Of a DNA stretch of 12,309 nucleotides, positions 6,709-12,309 are shown piece after piece; the stretch's first letter is position 1; each line of letters opens with the position of its first letter. The position numbers and the translations under genes are program-made. This DNA comes from an uncultured Eubacteriales bacterium (GTDB lineage Bacteria > Bacillota > Clostridia > UMGS1840), in contig USLP01000018.1 of the NCBI GenBank assembly GCA_900555525.1, positions 1 to 12,309 of the forward strand. The letters are read 5' to 3'. The notes below the pieces were generated by a model. The model searched no databases. It was not told the origin of the DNA and worked only from the letters and a program-made list of their open reading frames with translations.

Positions 6709-7648
6709 AAAAGCTCATACCGTTTATAATATAATTAAAATAATGCCTTGCGTAGGAATCGGACATACCCGACATAAAATCGAGTATTTCCTCATCGGAC
6801 TTGTTTTTCTTTTTTTCACATTCGTAAATGCTCACAAGCATATTTTCGATAGCCTTGTCTTTTTCCGTCATTTCGGGCGAAAAATAAAGCTGCTCAAACA
6901 TAAAGCGGCGAAGTCTTTTGAAATTTTCGTTCACCTTTTCCGACATTGAAATTTCGTTTTTGTCAAAGCTGTTCTTTATAATATCGCAAATCATGAAATT
7001 AAGGCGCTTTTTTGCCGTATCGCCCATAAATTCACGTATATCCGAAGGTATATCCTCCTCCGATATAAGCCCCATTCTGATACCGTCGTCCATATCGGCA
7101 TTAAGGTAGGCGAATTTGTCGCTGTAAACAACTATTTTCGATTCAAGCGTTTCATGCTTTTCTTTAAAATCAATATCGCTGTGAAGACGTATCGCGTCTA
7201 TAACTTCATACGAAAGATTAAGCTTTTCGGCAATGCGCGCGCTGTTTTCGCTGTGATTGAAATTTCCGAAAATTTTATTGAGCACACGCTCGCCCGAATG
7301 AGAAAATGCACAGTGTCCCAAATCATGCCCCATAGCCGCCGCCTCGGTCAAATCCTCGTTAAGTTTTAAGGCTCTTGCAATCGTTCTTGCGACCTGCGTA
7401 ACCTCAAGGCTGTGAATTAGCCTTGTACGTAAATGGTCATTGTTTTCAAAGCAGGAAAACACCTGCGTTTTATGCTTTAAGCGACGAAATTCCTTGCTGT
7501 GCAGGATTTTGTCGCGGTCTCTTTGAAAACACATTCTCACTTCGTCCTCTTCGGCAGGCACGGGACGTCCTTTGGAATTACAGCTCAAAAAAGCATATTT
7601 CCCCAAAAATTCTTTTTCGCGTTCCTCCGCCATGATACGTATGTTCAT
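6707..7648 (-). CDS. dgt: dGTP triphosphohydrolase-like HD protein (short type)
   Basis: HD-domain enzyme of the deoxynucleoside triphosphate triphosphohydrolase family, which splits a dNTP into deoxynucleoside and triphosphate. The 313-residue protein is well below the roughly 500 residues of the E. coli enzyme but fits the short bacterial type. It has RDRDKILHSKEFRRLKHKTQVF, then RTRLIHSLEV (His79), MGHDLGHCAFSHSGE (His108-Asp109), FNHSENSARI and YSDKFAYLNADMDDG (Asp177, the likely last metal ligand). The C-terminus (DFMSGMSDSYARHYF) is also typical. The start ATG 7648 has AAAGGAG 6 nt upstream. The 75-bp gap to the upstream fusion gene shows no convincing promoter or terminator, so the two are probably co-transcribed. 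The substrate range cannot be judged from sequence, and the gene symbol is by family. Confidence 0.9.
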   Translation of the reverse strand: MNIRIMAEEREKEFLGKYAFLSCNSKGRPVPAEEDEVRMCFQRDRDKILHSKEFRRLKHKTQVFSCFENNDHLRTRLIHSLEVTQVARTIARALKLNEDLTEAAAMGHDLGHCAFSHSGERVLNKIFGNFNHSENSARIAEKLNLSYEVIDAIRLHSDIDFKEKHETLESKIVVYSDKFAYLNADMDDGIRMGLISEEDIPSDIREFMGDTAKKRLNFMICDIIKNSFDKNEISMSEKVNENFKRLRRFMFEQLYFSPEMTEKDKAIENMLVSIYECEKKKNKSDEEILDFMSGMSDSYARHYFNYIINGMSF

Positions 7649-7723
7649 AATAATCTCCTTTCTGCTCTGTAAGGCTCATACCTAAGTCCGAAAAAGCGGC
7701 GCTATGGGCGATTTTATAAAGAC

Positions 7724-9310
7724 TTATACAATTCTGTTGCGTTTTTCGGATTGTAAAAACGACGTGATATTCTTTGCAACTTCATCAATACAACGCTGTC
7801 TTGCCTCAGACGCTCCCCATGCCATATGAGGTGTAAGGCATACGTTTTCAAGGTCTTTTATTTCCCAAAACGGGTGATTTTCCGTAAACGGTTCAGCCGT
7901 ATATACATCAGAGCCGAAACCTCCGATTTTTCCCGATTTCACGGCGCCGCAAACGGCTTTTTCGTCCGTAACCGCACCCCTTGCCTCGTTTACGAGGATA
8001 ACCCCGTCTTTCATTTTTTCAATGCGTTCTTTATTTATAAGATTTCTCGTTTTATCGGTAAGCGGAGTGTGGATTGATATTATATCGGAATGAGTGCAGA
8101 TATAATCAACGCTTTTCGCATTTTCATCGGGAGTATTTCTGGAATAAATAACCTTGCACCCGAAAGCTTCGGCGATTTTCGCTGCCGCACGTCCGATATT
8201 GCCGTAGCCTATTATGCCCCATGTCTTTCCTTTAAGTTCATGAAATACGGGGGTTAAGCTGTTCGGGCATCCGCTTTTTGTATAACCGCCACGCATCACA
8301 AAGTTTCTGTATGAAAAAAGCTTTGTAAAAAGCGAAAGCACGGTTGAAACGGTAATAAGCGCAACGCTGTCGGTTGAATAGCCTTTTATGTTGCATACGG
8401 CGATACCACGCTTTTTGCAGTATTCCGTATCGACATTGTCATACCCTGTCGCCGTTACGCATATCAGGCTTACGTTTTTTGCATTTTTGAGCGTCTGTTC
8501 ATTCATTTTAAGCTTATTCGTAACGATAACGTCGCAGTCCGCCGTGCGCTTGCCTTGCAGTTCGGGCGGTGTGAGGTCATAAACCTTTGCGTTGCCCAGG
8601 CTTGTTACGGGCGACATATCGATATCGTCTCCGAGCGTTTTTCCGTCCAAAACCGTAATTTTAAAATCGGTAAGCTCATAAAAGGAATGTATGTAATAAT
8701 CCGCCGTTTTCATGATTTCTTCCTTATCCGACAGCGAGCTTTTGTCATATACCGCAACGGTTTTAAGTCCTGCCGCCGTTGACGCTTTTATTGCGCCCAG
8801 GTTATCGTCAAAATAGAGTATCTCGGATTTTTCAAGCCCCATGAGGTCGGCGGCATAATCATATATTTTCGTTTCGCTTTTAAGCATTCCCGTCTTGTCG
8901 CACGTTATAATATGCTCAAAAATATCGTCGGCTCCGAGCCGTTTTAAACACGGTATGATAGCCTCCTCCGAGCTTGCGGAAAGTATGCTTATTCTAATTC
9001 CCTTCGCCTTTTGCTCTCTTAAAAATTTTTCCGCTCCGTTTTTTAGATAAATATTATTGGAGTATTCATATAGCGCATTTTTCGCAACATAAGCTATTAT
9101 TTCTTCAACCGTCATGTCAAGCCCCAGCTTTTTAAAATACTGCGCTGTGCCGACCGCACCCAAAGGTGTAACGTCTCTTATTATGCTGTCGGGATATTTC
9201 ACGTTATTTTTTTCCAAAAGGCTTATGCCGAGCCGTCCCCATATTTCCATAGAATCGGCAACAGTTCCGTCAAAATCAAGTATTATTCCTTTTATTCCGT
9301 CAAAATTCAT
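7724..9310 (-). CDS. Fusion: HAD-family phosphatase + D-2-hydroxyacid dehydrogenase
   Basis: A single 528-residue protein. Residues 1 to about 213 are a HAD hydrolase of the phosphoglycolate phosphatase/beta-phosphoglucomutase type: motif I LDFDGT (Asp12, Asp14), a helical cap, motif II ILSAS (Ser111), motif III around KSETK (144-148) and motif IV FDDN (Asp168-Asp169) followed by GAIKAS. From about 216 to the end is a complete NAD(P)-dependent D-2-hydroxyacid dehydrogenase, most like glycerate dehydrogenase/hydroxypyruvate reductase: VTATGYDNVD, the Rossmann loop GYGNIG (368-373), and catalytic Arg444 (EARGA), Glu473 (YTAEP) and His495 (TPH). Both halves look active. The frame is continuous across the join, and the second half begins just as stand-alone family members do (KITVLDGKTL). 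A two-step removal of phosphate and reduction of a small oxoacid is a guess; the substrate is unknown. ATG 9310 follows AAGGAA. Confidence 0.88.
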   Translation of the reverse strand: MNFDGIKGIILDFDGTVADSMEIWGRLGISLLEKNNVKYPDSIIRDVTPLGAVGTAQYFKKLGLDMTVEEIIAYVAKNALYEYSNNIYLKNGAEKFLREQKAKGIRISILSASSEEAIIPCLKRLGADDIFEHIITCDKTGMLKSETKIYDYAADLMGLEKSEILYFDDNLGAIKASTAAGLKTVAVYDKSSLSDKEEIMKTADYYIHSFYELTDFKITVLDGKTLGDDIDMSPVTSLGNAKVYDLTPPELQGKRTADCDVIVTNKLKMNEQTLKNAKNVSLICVTATGYDNVDTEYCKKRGIAVCNIKGYSTDSVALITVSTVLSLFTKLFSYRNFVMRGGYTKSGCPNSLTPVFHELKGKTWGIIGYGNIGRAAAKIAEAFGCKVIYSRNTPDENAKSVDYICTHSDIISIHTPLTDKTRNLINKERIEKMKDGVILVNEARGAVTDEKAVCGAVKSGKIGGFGSDVYTAEPFTENHPFWEIKDLENVCLTPHMAWGASEARQRCIDEVAKNITSFLQSEKRNRIV

Positions 9311-9335
9311 TTTTCCGTTCCTTTCACATCACTTC

Positions 9336-9380
9336 AAAATAATTATAGCATGAAATTTCAAAATATGCAATAATTATTTT
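9336..9380. repeat. 16-bp inverted repeat over the divergent promoter region
   Basis: AAAATAATTATAGCAT (9336-9351) is the reverse complement of ATGCAATAATTATTTT (9365-9380) at 15 of 16 positions, around a 13-bp centre that starts with the small palindrome GAAATTTC. One arm covers the -10 box and the other the -35 box of the leftward promoter, and the right arm ends 7 bp before the -35 box of the rightward promoter. This is the layout of an operator for a dimeric regulator, but no regulator gene is visible here and A/T-rich DNA raises the chance of accidental symmetry. Confidence 0.55.
9342..9370 (-). promoter_or_regulatory. Promoter of the HAD-dehydrogenase fusion gene
   Basis: The minus strand has TTGCAT (9370-9365), a 17-bp spacer and a perfect TATAAT (9347-9342) with an extended -10 (TGCTATAAT). 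Transcription should start near 9335 and run into the fusion gene at 9310, and probably on into the dNTPase-like gene. Confidence 0.82.
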
Positions 9381-9387
9381 ATTTTTA

Positions 9388-9416
9388 TTGACAAAGATAC
9401 CAAAAAATGTTATACT
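9388..9416 (+). promoter_or_regulatory. Promoter of the secreted glycosidase-like gene
   Basis: TTGACA (9388-9393), a 17-bp spacer and TATACT (9411-9416) with an extended -10 (TGTTATACT). It is nearly ideal for the housekeeping sigma factor and lies 33 bp before the ATG at 9449. It is divergent from the promoter at 9342-9370. Confidence 0.85.
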
Positions 9417-9448
9417 ACTAATATTATAATCATTATTTGGAGGTTAAT

Positions 9449-11401
9449 ATGAAATCCGTTAAAAAACTTTTATGTACGCTTATATCGGCGGCAGTACTCT
9501 TTTCATGCACACCGTCCGTATTTGCGTATCAATTCCCGAATGCGCTCTGGCAGTATGACGATATGTACAATGCGGCGCAGGCAAGCGGTGATTTGTACGG
9601 CTTGATATCGGCAGGAGAGCAGGCTCTCGCCGTTTTGGCAAACGAACCCGAAAACGAGACAATCAATTCATACCGTGCAGGACGTACATATGAAATAGCG
9701 AAGGCTTATGAAAAACTCGGAATGTATGAGAAAAGCGCGCAGTGGTATACGGCTTCAATTCCGTCAAACACGGCGATGAATTTTGAAGACGCCGTAAAAA
9801 TTGCGCGCTTAAAATCACAGCTTTATACTCCCGAACTCAATCTGTATAAGCAAACTCACTCCTCGCAGGTATATCACGGCGCAAAAAACGAGCATGAAAC
9901 GGGAATTTTGTGGGGTGTAACGTGCGATTCCGAAACGAGAGACGAATTTAAAAACGAATCCATGACAATGGTATATCACAATTTCGGTGAGGAATTTAAC
10001 AAATATATGGAAACATTCCTGCAAAAAGCGTGCGACGATAATATTGCAATCGAAATTGCGCTCAATGTCGGAAACGAGGCGGCGGGAATTTTGCCCATAA
10101 AATCGCAGGGCGCATGGCTTGACGGATTTTTGGATATTTTAAACAAATACAATACCGTACCCGTATATTTAAGATTTGCGGGAGAGGTAAACGTTTGGAA
10201 AAATCAGCCTAATCCCGAGGATTTCAAAGACGTTTTCAGATTTGTTGCGAATAAGGTTCATGAGCGCTCACCTCATATCGCCGTTGTTTACGGTCTTAAC
10301 TTCATTTCCGACTGGAACGGCGATTTCAATAAATACTACCCCGGAGACGAATATGTTGACTGGGTTGGGGTTTCTCTTTATATGAACAAATATTTCAACG
10401 GCGAATATTCCGTGACTGACGACCAAAAAATATCGGAGCAGGTATTTTTTGCCGGAGATGCGGCAGAGCCCGTACATATAATGAAAGAAATCGTTGACCT
10501 TTACGGTGCGAAAAAGCCTATCATGGTTTTTGAATCGGGTGCGGCACACTATACGAGAACGCTCGGCGAATATTCAACACCGTGGGCTAAAAATCGTGTA
10601 AACGAGCTTGTGAATTATCTTCCCATGGTTTATCCGCAAATAAAAATGCAGGGTTATTTCAACACGATAATGCCGTCGGAAAATCAGGATTATGCGCTTT
10701 CGTCCGACAACGAGCTTAAAAATTATTATATTTCCATTGTTGAAAATGCTCCGCATTATATCAAGGATTCGTATGCAAACGATAACGCAGTTTCGTATGA
10801 CGACTGCCGTTACGGCTTTACCGTTGACCAAACGGTGAATACGTTCGGAGTTTATTCCTACGCTTACGCTTCATCATACAAAAACGTAACGTATGCGATT
10901 GACGGCGCTGACATTTTCTCAACAGATACGCTGCCGTATCTCTGCTCGGTTGATTTCAAGGATTATGCCGTAGGACAGCACACAATGACGGTGCGCTCCG
11001 TATCGGAAACGGGCGCCGTTTCGGAAAAATCTTTCCCGTTTACCGTAACGCAGAACATAAGCATTGTTGTAAACGGCGAAACGCTTACGGGTCTTGACCA
11101 GCCTCCCGTTATAGTAAACGGAAGAACGCTTGTTCCCGTACGTGCAATTTTGCAGGCATTGGGCGCAACGGTCGATTGGAATGATACCGAAAAGAAAGCG
11201 ACAGCCGTAAAAGGAGATACCTCGCTTGAACTTAAAATCGGAAGCAAAACGATTATGAAAAACGGCTCTCCCTATACTGCGGACGTTGCCTCAAAAATCA
11301 TAAACAGCAGAACGTGTATTCCGGCAAGAGCCGTAAGCGAACTTTTAAACATGACGGTAAGCTGGGACGAAGCGACACGAACGGTATATATTTCAGAGTA
11401 G
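9449..11401 (+). CDS. Secreted GH26-like glycosidase with TPR-like, Ig-like and copper-amine-oxidase-N-like stalk domains
   Basis: A 650-residue exported protein that probably acts on a polysaccharide outside the cell. The signal peptide is residues 1-26, with cleavage likely after SVFA; Cys20 (LFSC) is a poor lipobox. Residues about 30-125 look like helical TPR-type repeats (EIAKAYEKLGMYEKSAQWY). Residues about 150-430 resemble a clan GH-A barrel nearest to GH26 (beta-mannanase type), with YLRFAGEVNVW (acid/base candidate Glu246), VDWVGVSLYMN and PIMVFESGA (nucleophile candidate Glu362). The usual GH26 His before the acid/base Glu is Gly here. About 435-530 looks like an Ig-type beta domain. 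About 537-650 is a copper-amine-oxidase-N-like domain (PPVIVNGRTLVPVRAILQALGATVDW), common on clostridial surface proteins and not a sign of oxidase activity. ATG 9449 is chosen because GGAGG lies 5 nt upstream; the TTG at 9437 overlaps that site. Substrate unknown. Confidence 0.8.
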   Translation: MKSVKKLLCTLISAAVLFSCTPSVFAYQFPNALWQYDDMYNAAQASGDLYGLISAGEQALAVLANEPENETINSYRAGRTYEIAKAYEKLGMYEKSAQWYTASIPSNTAMNFEDAVKIARLKSQLYTPELNLYKQTHSSQVYHGAKNEHETGILWGVTCDSETRDEFKNESMTMVYHNFGEEFNKYMETFLQKACDDNIAIEIALNVGNEAAGILPIKSQGAWLDGFLDILNKYNTVPVYLRFAGEVNVWKNQPNPEDFKDVFRFVANKVHERSPHIAVVYGLNFISDWNGDFNKYYPGDEYVDWVGVSLYMNKYFNGEYSVTDDQKISEQVFFAGDAAEPVHIMKEIVDLYGAKKPIMVFESGAAHYTRTLGEYSTPWAKNRVNELVNYLPMVYPQIKMQGYFNTIMPSENQDYALSSDNELKNYYISIVENAPHYIKDSYANDNAVSYDDCRYGFTVDQTVNTFGVYSYAYASSYKNVTYAIDGADIFSTDTLPYLCSVDFKDYAVGQHTMTVRSVSETGAVSEKSFPFTVTQNISIVVNGETLTGLDQPPVIVNGRTLVPVRAILQALGATVDWNDTEKKATAVKGDTSLELKIGSKTIMKNGSPYTADVASKIINSRTCIPARAVSELLNMTVSWDEATRTVYISE

Positions 11402-11404
11402 TGC

Positions 11405-11438
11405 ATAGGCACACGGGAGTTGAACCCGATATGCCTAT
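11405..11438. terminator. Shared hairpin between convergent genes; resembles a tRNA acceptor/T-arm minihelix
   Basis: Just after the stop of the glycosidase gene and overlapping the stop of the yetF-like gene. Read on the minus strand: ATAGGCATA, a bulged T, CGGG, the 7-nt loop TTCAACT, then CCCG and TGTGCCTAT, making 13 bp with one U-G pair. That pair would be a C-A mismatch on the plus strand, so the minus-strand RNA folds better. No U-run follows on either strand, so it is not a classic terminator, though it could stop or protect both transcripts. GGTTCAACTCC fits the conserved tRNA T-arm pattern, but no tRNA body is present. Confidence 0.5.
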
Positions 11439-12142
11439 TCAAACAGCGGCTTTCTTATCTGCCCGTCCACACGCTTATATATTTTAAGTGTGTTTTGGTC
11501 GTCGCAGGTTGCCAAAAATACTTCGGAAATCTGAGGAGCGCCAAGCTTTCTCAGATTTTCTTTAAGCCATTTTTCGTCATTGCCCGTAAATTTAAGGCTG
11601 TTTTCCATGATATGACCGTCTATTATGACGTTTACGCATACGCTGTCATCGGCAATATTCATAGCCATATCCTGTGGAGTTAAAGGGCGGTTTGCGCCTT
11701 TCGGAAGAAAGCTTAAGCTTCCGTTTGTTTCAAACATAACGGTTTTAAGCTGTGATAAATCAAAATATCCGCCGATACGGCACTGCGTGAGAAACTGGTT
11801 TAAATCCAGCTTTGCTTTTTTGAGATTTTCGTTATAAAGCTTGCCGTCCTCATAAAGCACCATGGCTTTCCCCGTGAAAAACTTCCGCAAGGTCATCGAC
11901 TTCATCTCCAAAACAGCGATAAGCCATGCGAAAAAGCCGTATACAACAAGCGCAAGCACACAGTTCCACACGTCATTTTCAATTGTGGTTGCCATTTCGG
12001 CGGCGATAGAGCCTATCGTTATTCCGTTTACATAATCAAAAATATTAAGCTCGGAAATCTGCTTTTTACCGATAATTCTCGTTATCAAAAAAAGAAGCAA
12101 CAGCGAAAAAACAGAAGCCAAAAAAACTTTTACAAAATCCAT
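11435..12142 (-). CDS. DUF421 family membrane protein, YetF-like
   Basis: A 235-residue member of the DUF421/YetF family, found widely in Firmicutes and in several copies in spore formers. Its biochemical role is not settled; relatives that carry DUF421 have been linked to spore resistance. The N-terminal third has membrane segments (about 5-24, 40-57 and 62-84), with the family motif RIIGKKQISELNIFDYVNGITIGSIAAE. The rest is a soluble domain with LRKFFTGKAMVLYEDGKLYNENLKKAKLDLNQFLTQCR and TNGSLSFLPKG. I choose ATG 12142 (MDFVKVF), which has GAAAGG about 10 nt upstream and matches the family N-terminus. A TTG at 12196 is in frame but has no ribosome site and would add 18 charged residues before the first membrane segment. 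It is convergent with the glycosidase gene. No clear promoter was found upstream. Confidence 0.88.
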   Translation of the reverse strand: MDFVKVFLASVFSLLLLFLITRIIGKKQISELNIFDYVNGITIGSIAAEMATTIENDVWNCVLALVVYGFFAWLIAVLEMKSMTLRKFFTGKAMVLYEDGKLYNENLKKAKLDLNQFLTQCRIGGYFDLSQLKTVMFETNGSLSFLPKGANRPLTPQDMAMNIADDSVCVNVIIDGHIMENSLKFTGNDEKWLKENLRKLGAPQISEVFLATCDDQNTLKIYKRVDGQIRKPLFE

Positions 12143-12214
12143 TATATCAAAACCTTTCTTTTTTCTATTTTTAACCTTATTAAAAATATTATTCAAAAAT
12201 ATTCGCTAAAAGGA

Positions 12215-12243
12215 TTGACAAATAAAATTCCGAGTGATATAAT
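12215..12243 (+). promoter_or_regulatory. Strong promoter feeding the FMN riboswitch
   Basis: Perfect TTGACA (12215-12220), a 17-bp spacer and perfect TATAAT (12238-12243), with an extended -10 (TGATATAAT). Transcription should begin near 12251, about 23 nt before the riboswitch. It points away from the yetF-like gene. A full-consensus promoter suits a gene whose output is set after initiation by a riboswitch. Confidence 0.9.
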
Positions 12244-12273
12244 GTAATATATAATAAAATAACCCAAAAAAGA

Positions 12274-12309
12274 GTGTCTTCGGGGCAGGGTGAAATTCCC
12301 GACCGGCGG
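12274..12309 (+). ncRNA. FMN riboswitch (RFN element), 5' part only
   Basis: The last 36 bases match the highly conserved 5' part of the RFN element: TCTTCGGGGCAGGGTGAAAT followed by TCCCGACCGGCGG, which covers the 5' strand of P1 and the P2 hairpin (GGG paired with CCC). The remaining helices and the expression platform lie beyond the right edge. RFN elements bind flavin mononucleotide and switch off riboflavin synthesis (ribDEAH) or transport (ribU), so one of these genes is expected next on the plus strand. Which one cannot be told. Confidence 0.93.

Noticed and set aside
7649..7723. Possible promoter or terminator between the fusion gene and the dNTPase-like gene
   Set aside because: No -35/-10 pair with proper spacing and no stable hairpin with a U-run was found, so co-transcription is the simpler reading.
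9437..9448. TTG start four codons upstream for the glycosidase-like gene
   Set aside because: It overlaps the GGAGG ribosome site that is correctly placed for ATG 9449, and it would disturb the signal peptide start.
11400..11440. tRNA gene
   Set aside because: Only a T-arm-like loop and an acceptor-like stem are present; there is no D-arm or anticodon arm, and the flanks are protein-coding.
12182..12203. Direct repeat AAAAATATT, two copies with a 4-bp spacer, upstream of the yetF-like gene
   Set aside because: Very low-complexity A/T sequence; two short copies are easily due to chance and no promoter anchors them.

Overview
The window reads as chromosomal DNA of an anaerobic Bacillota bacterium, most likely class Clostridia. 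The evidence is the gene content and order (ylxM-ffh-rpsP-khpA-rimM-trmD; yhbY-nadD-yqeK-rsfS), Shine-Dalgarno sites of the AAGGAGG type, A/T-rich intergenic DNA with near-consensus TTGACA/TATAAT promoters, a DUF421 (YetF-like) membrane protein and an FMN riboswitch. The species cannot be named from this alone. No phage, insertion sequence, CRISPR array, rRNA or tRNA gene was seen.

Region 1 (1-6661, all on the minus strand, read right to left) is one long housekeeping operon. A consensus promoter at 6633-6661 drives ylxM, ffh, rpsP, khpA, rimM, trmD, yhbY, a nadD-yqeK fusion, rsfS and leuS, which runs off the left edge. The products serve protein targeting (Ffh/YlxM), ribosome assembly and silencing (S16, RimM, YhbY, RsfS), tRNA methylation and charging (TrmD, LeuRS), RNA binding (KhpA), NAD synthesis and dinucleotide polyphosphate breakdown (NadD-YqeK). 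Two clusters that are separate in many Firmicutes are joined here, and the usual rplS after trmD is absent. Two short gaps hold RNA structure: a hairpin lies between the khpA ribosome binding site and its start codon, and another lies upstream of rimM, which lacks a visible ribosome binding site.

Region 2 (6672-9370, minus strand) holds a short dNTP triphosphohydrolase-like HD protein and, upstream of it, an unusual fusion of a HAD-type phosphatase to a D-2-hydroxyacid dehydrogenase. A weak terminator separates them from region 1.

Region 3 (9336-11438) starts with a divergent promoter region containing a 16-bp inverted repeat. It then has a single plus-strand gene for a secreted, multidomain, GH26-like glycosidase with a C-terminal copper-amine-oxidase-N-like stalk domain.

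Region 4 (11405-12309) begins with a shared hairpin between convergent genes; on the minus strand this hairpin looks like a tRNA acceptor/T-arm minihelix. Next come a minus-strand yetF-like gene and, divergently, a perfect extended -10 promoter leading into the first part of an FMN riboswitch, so a riboflavin transport or synthesis gene probably lies just beyond the right edge.

No wholly new system is evident. The most interesting items are the khpA translation-initiation structure, the HAD-dehydrogenase fusion, the operator-like palindrome and the divergent glycosidase.
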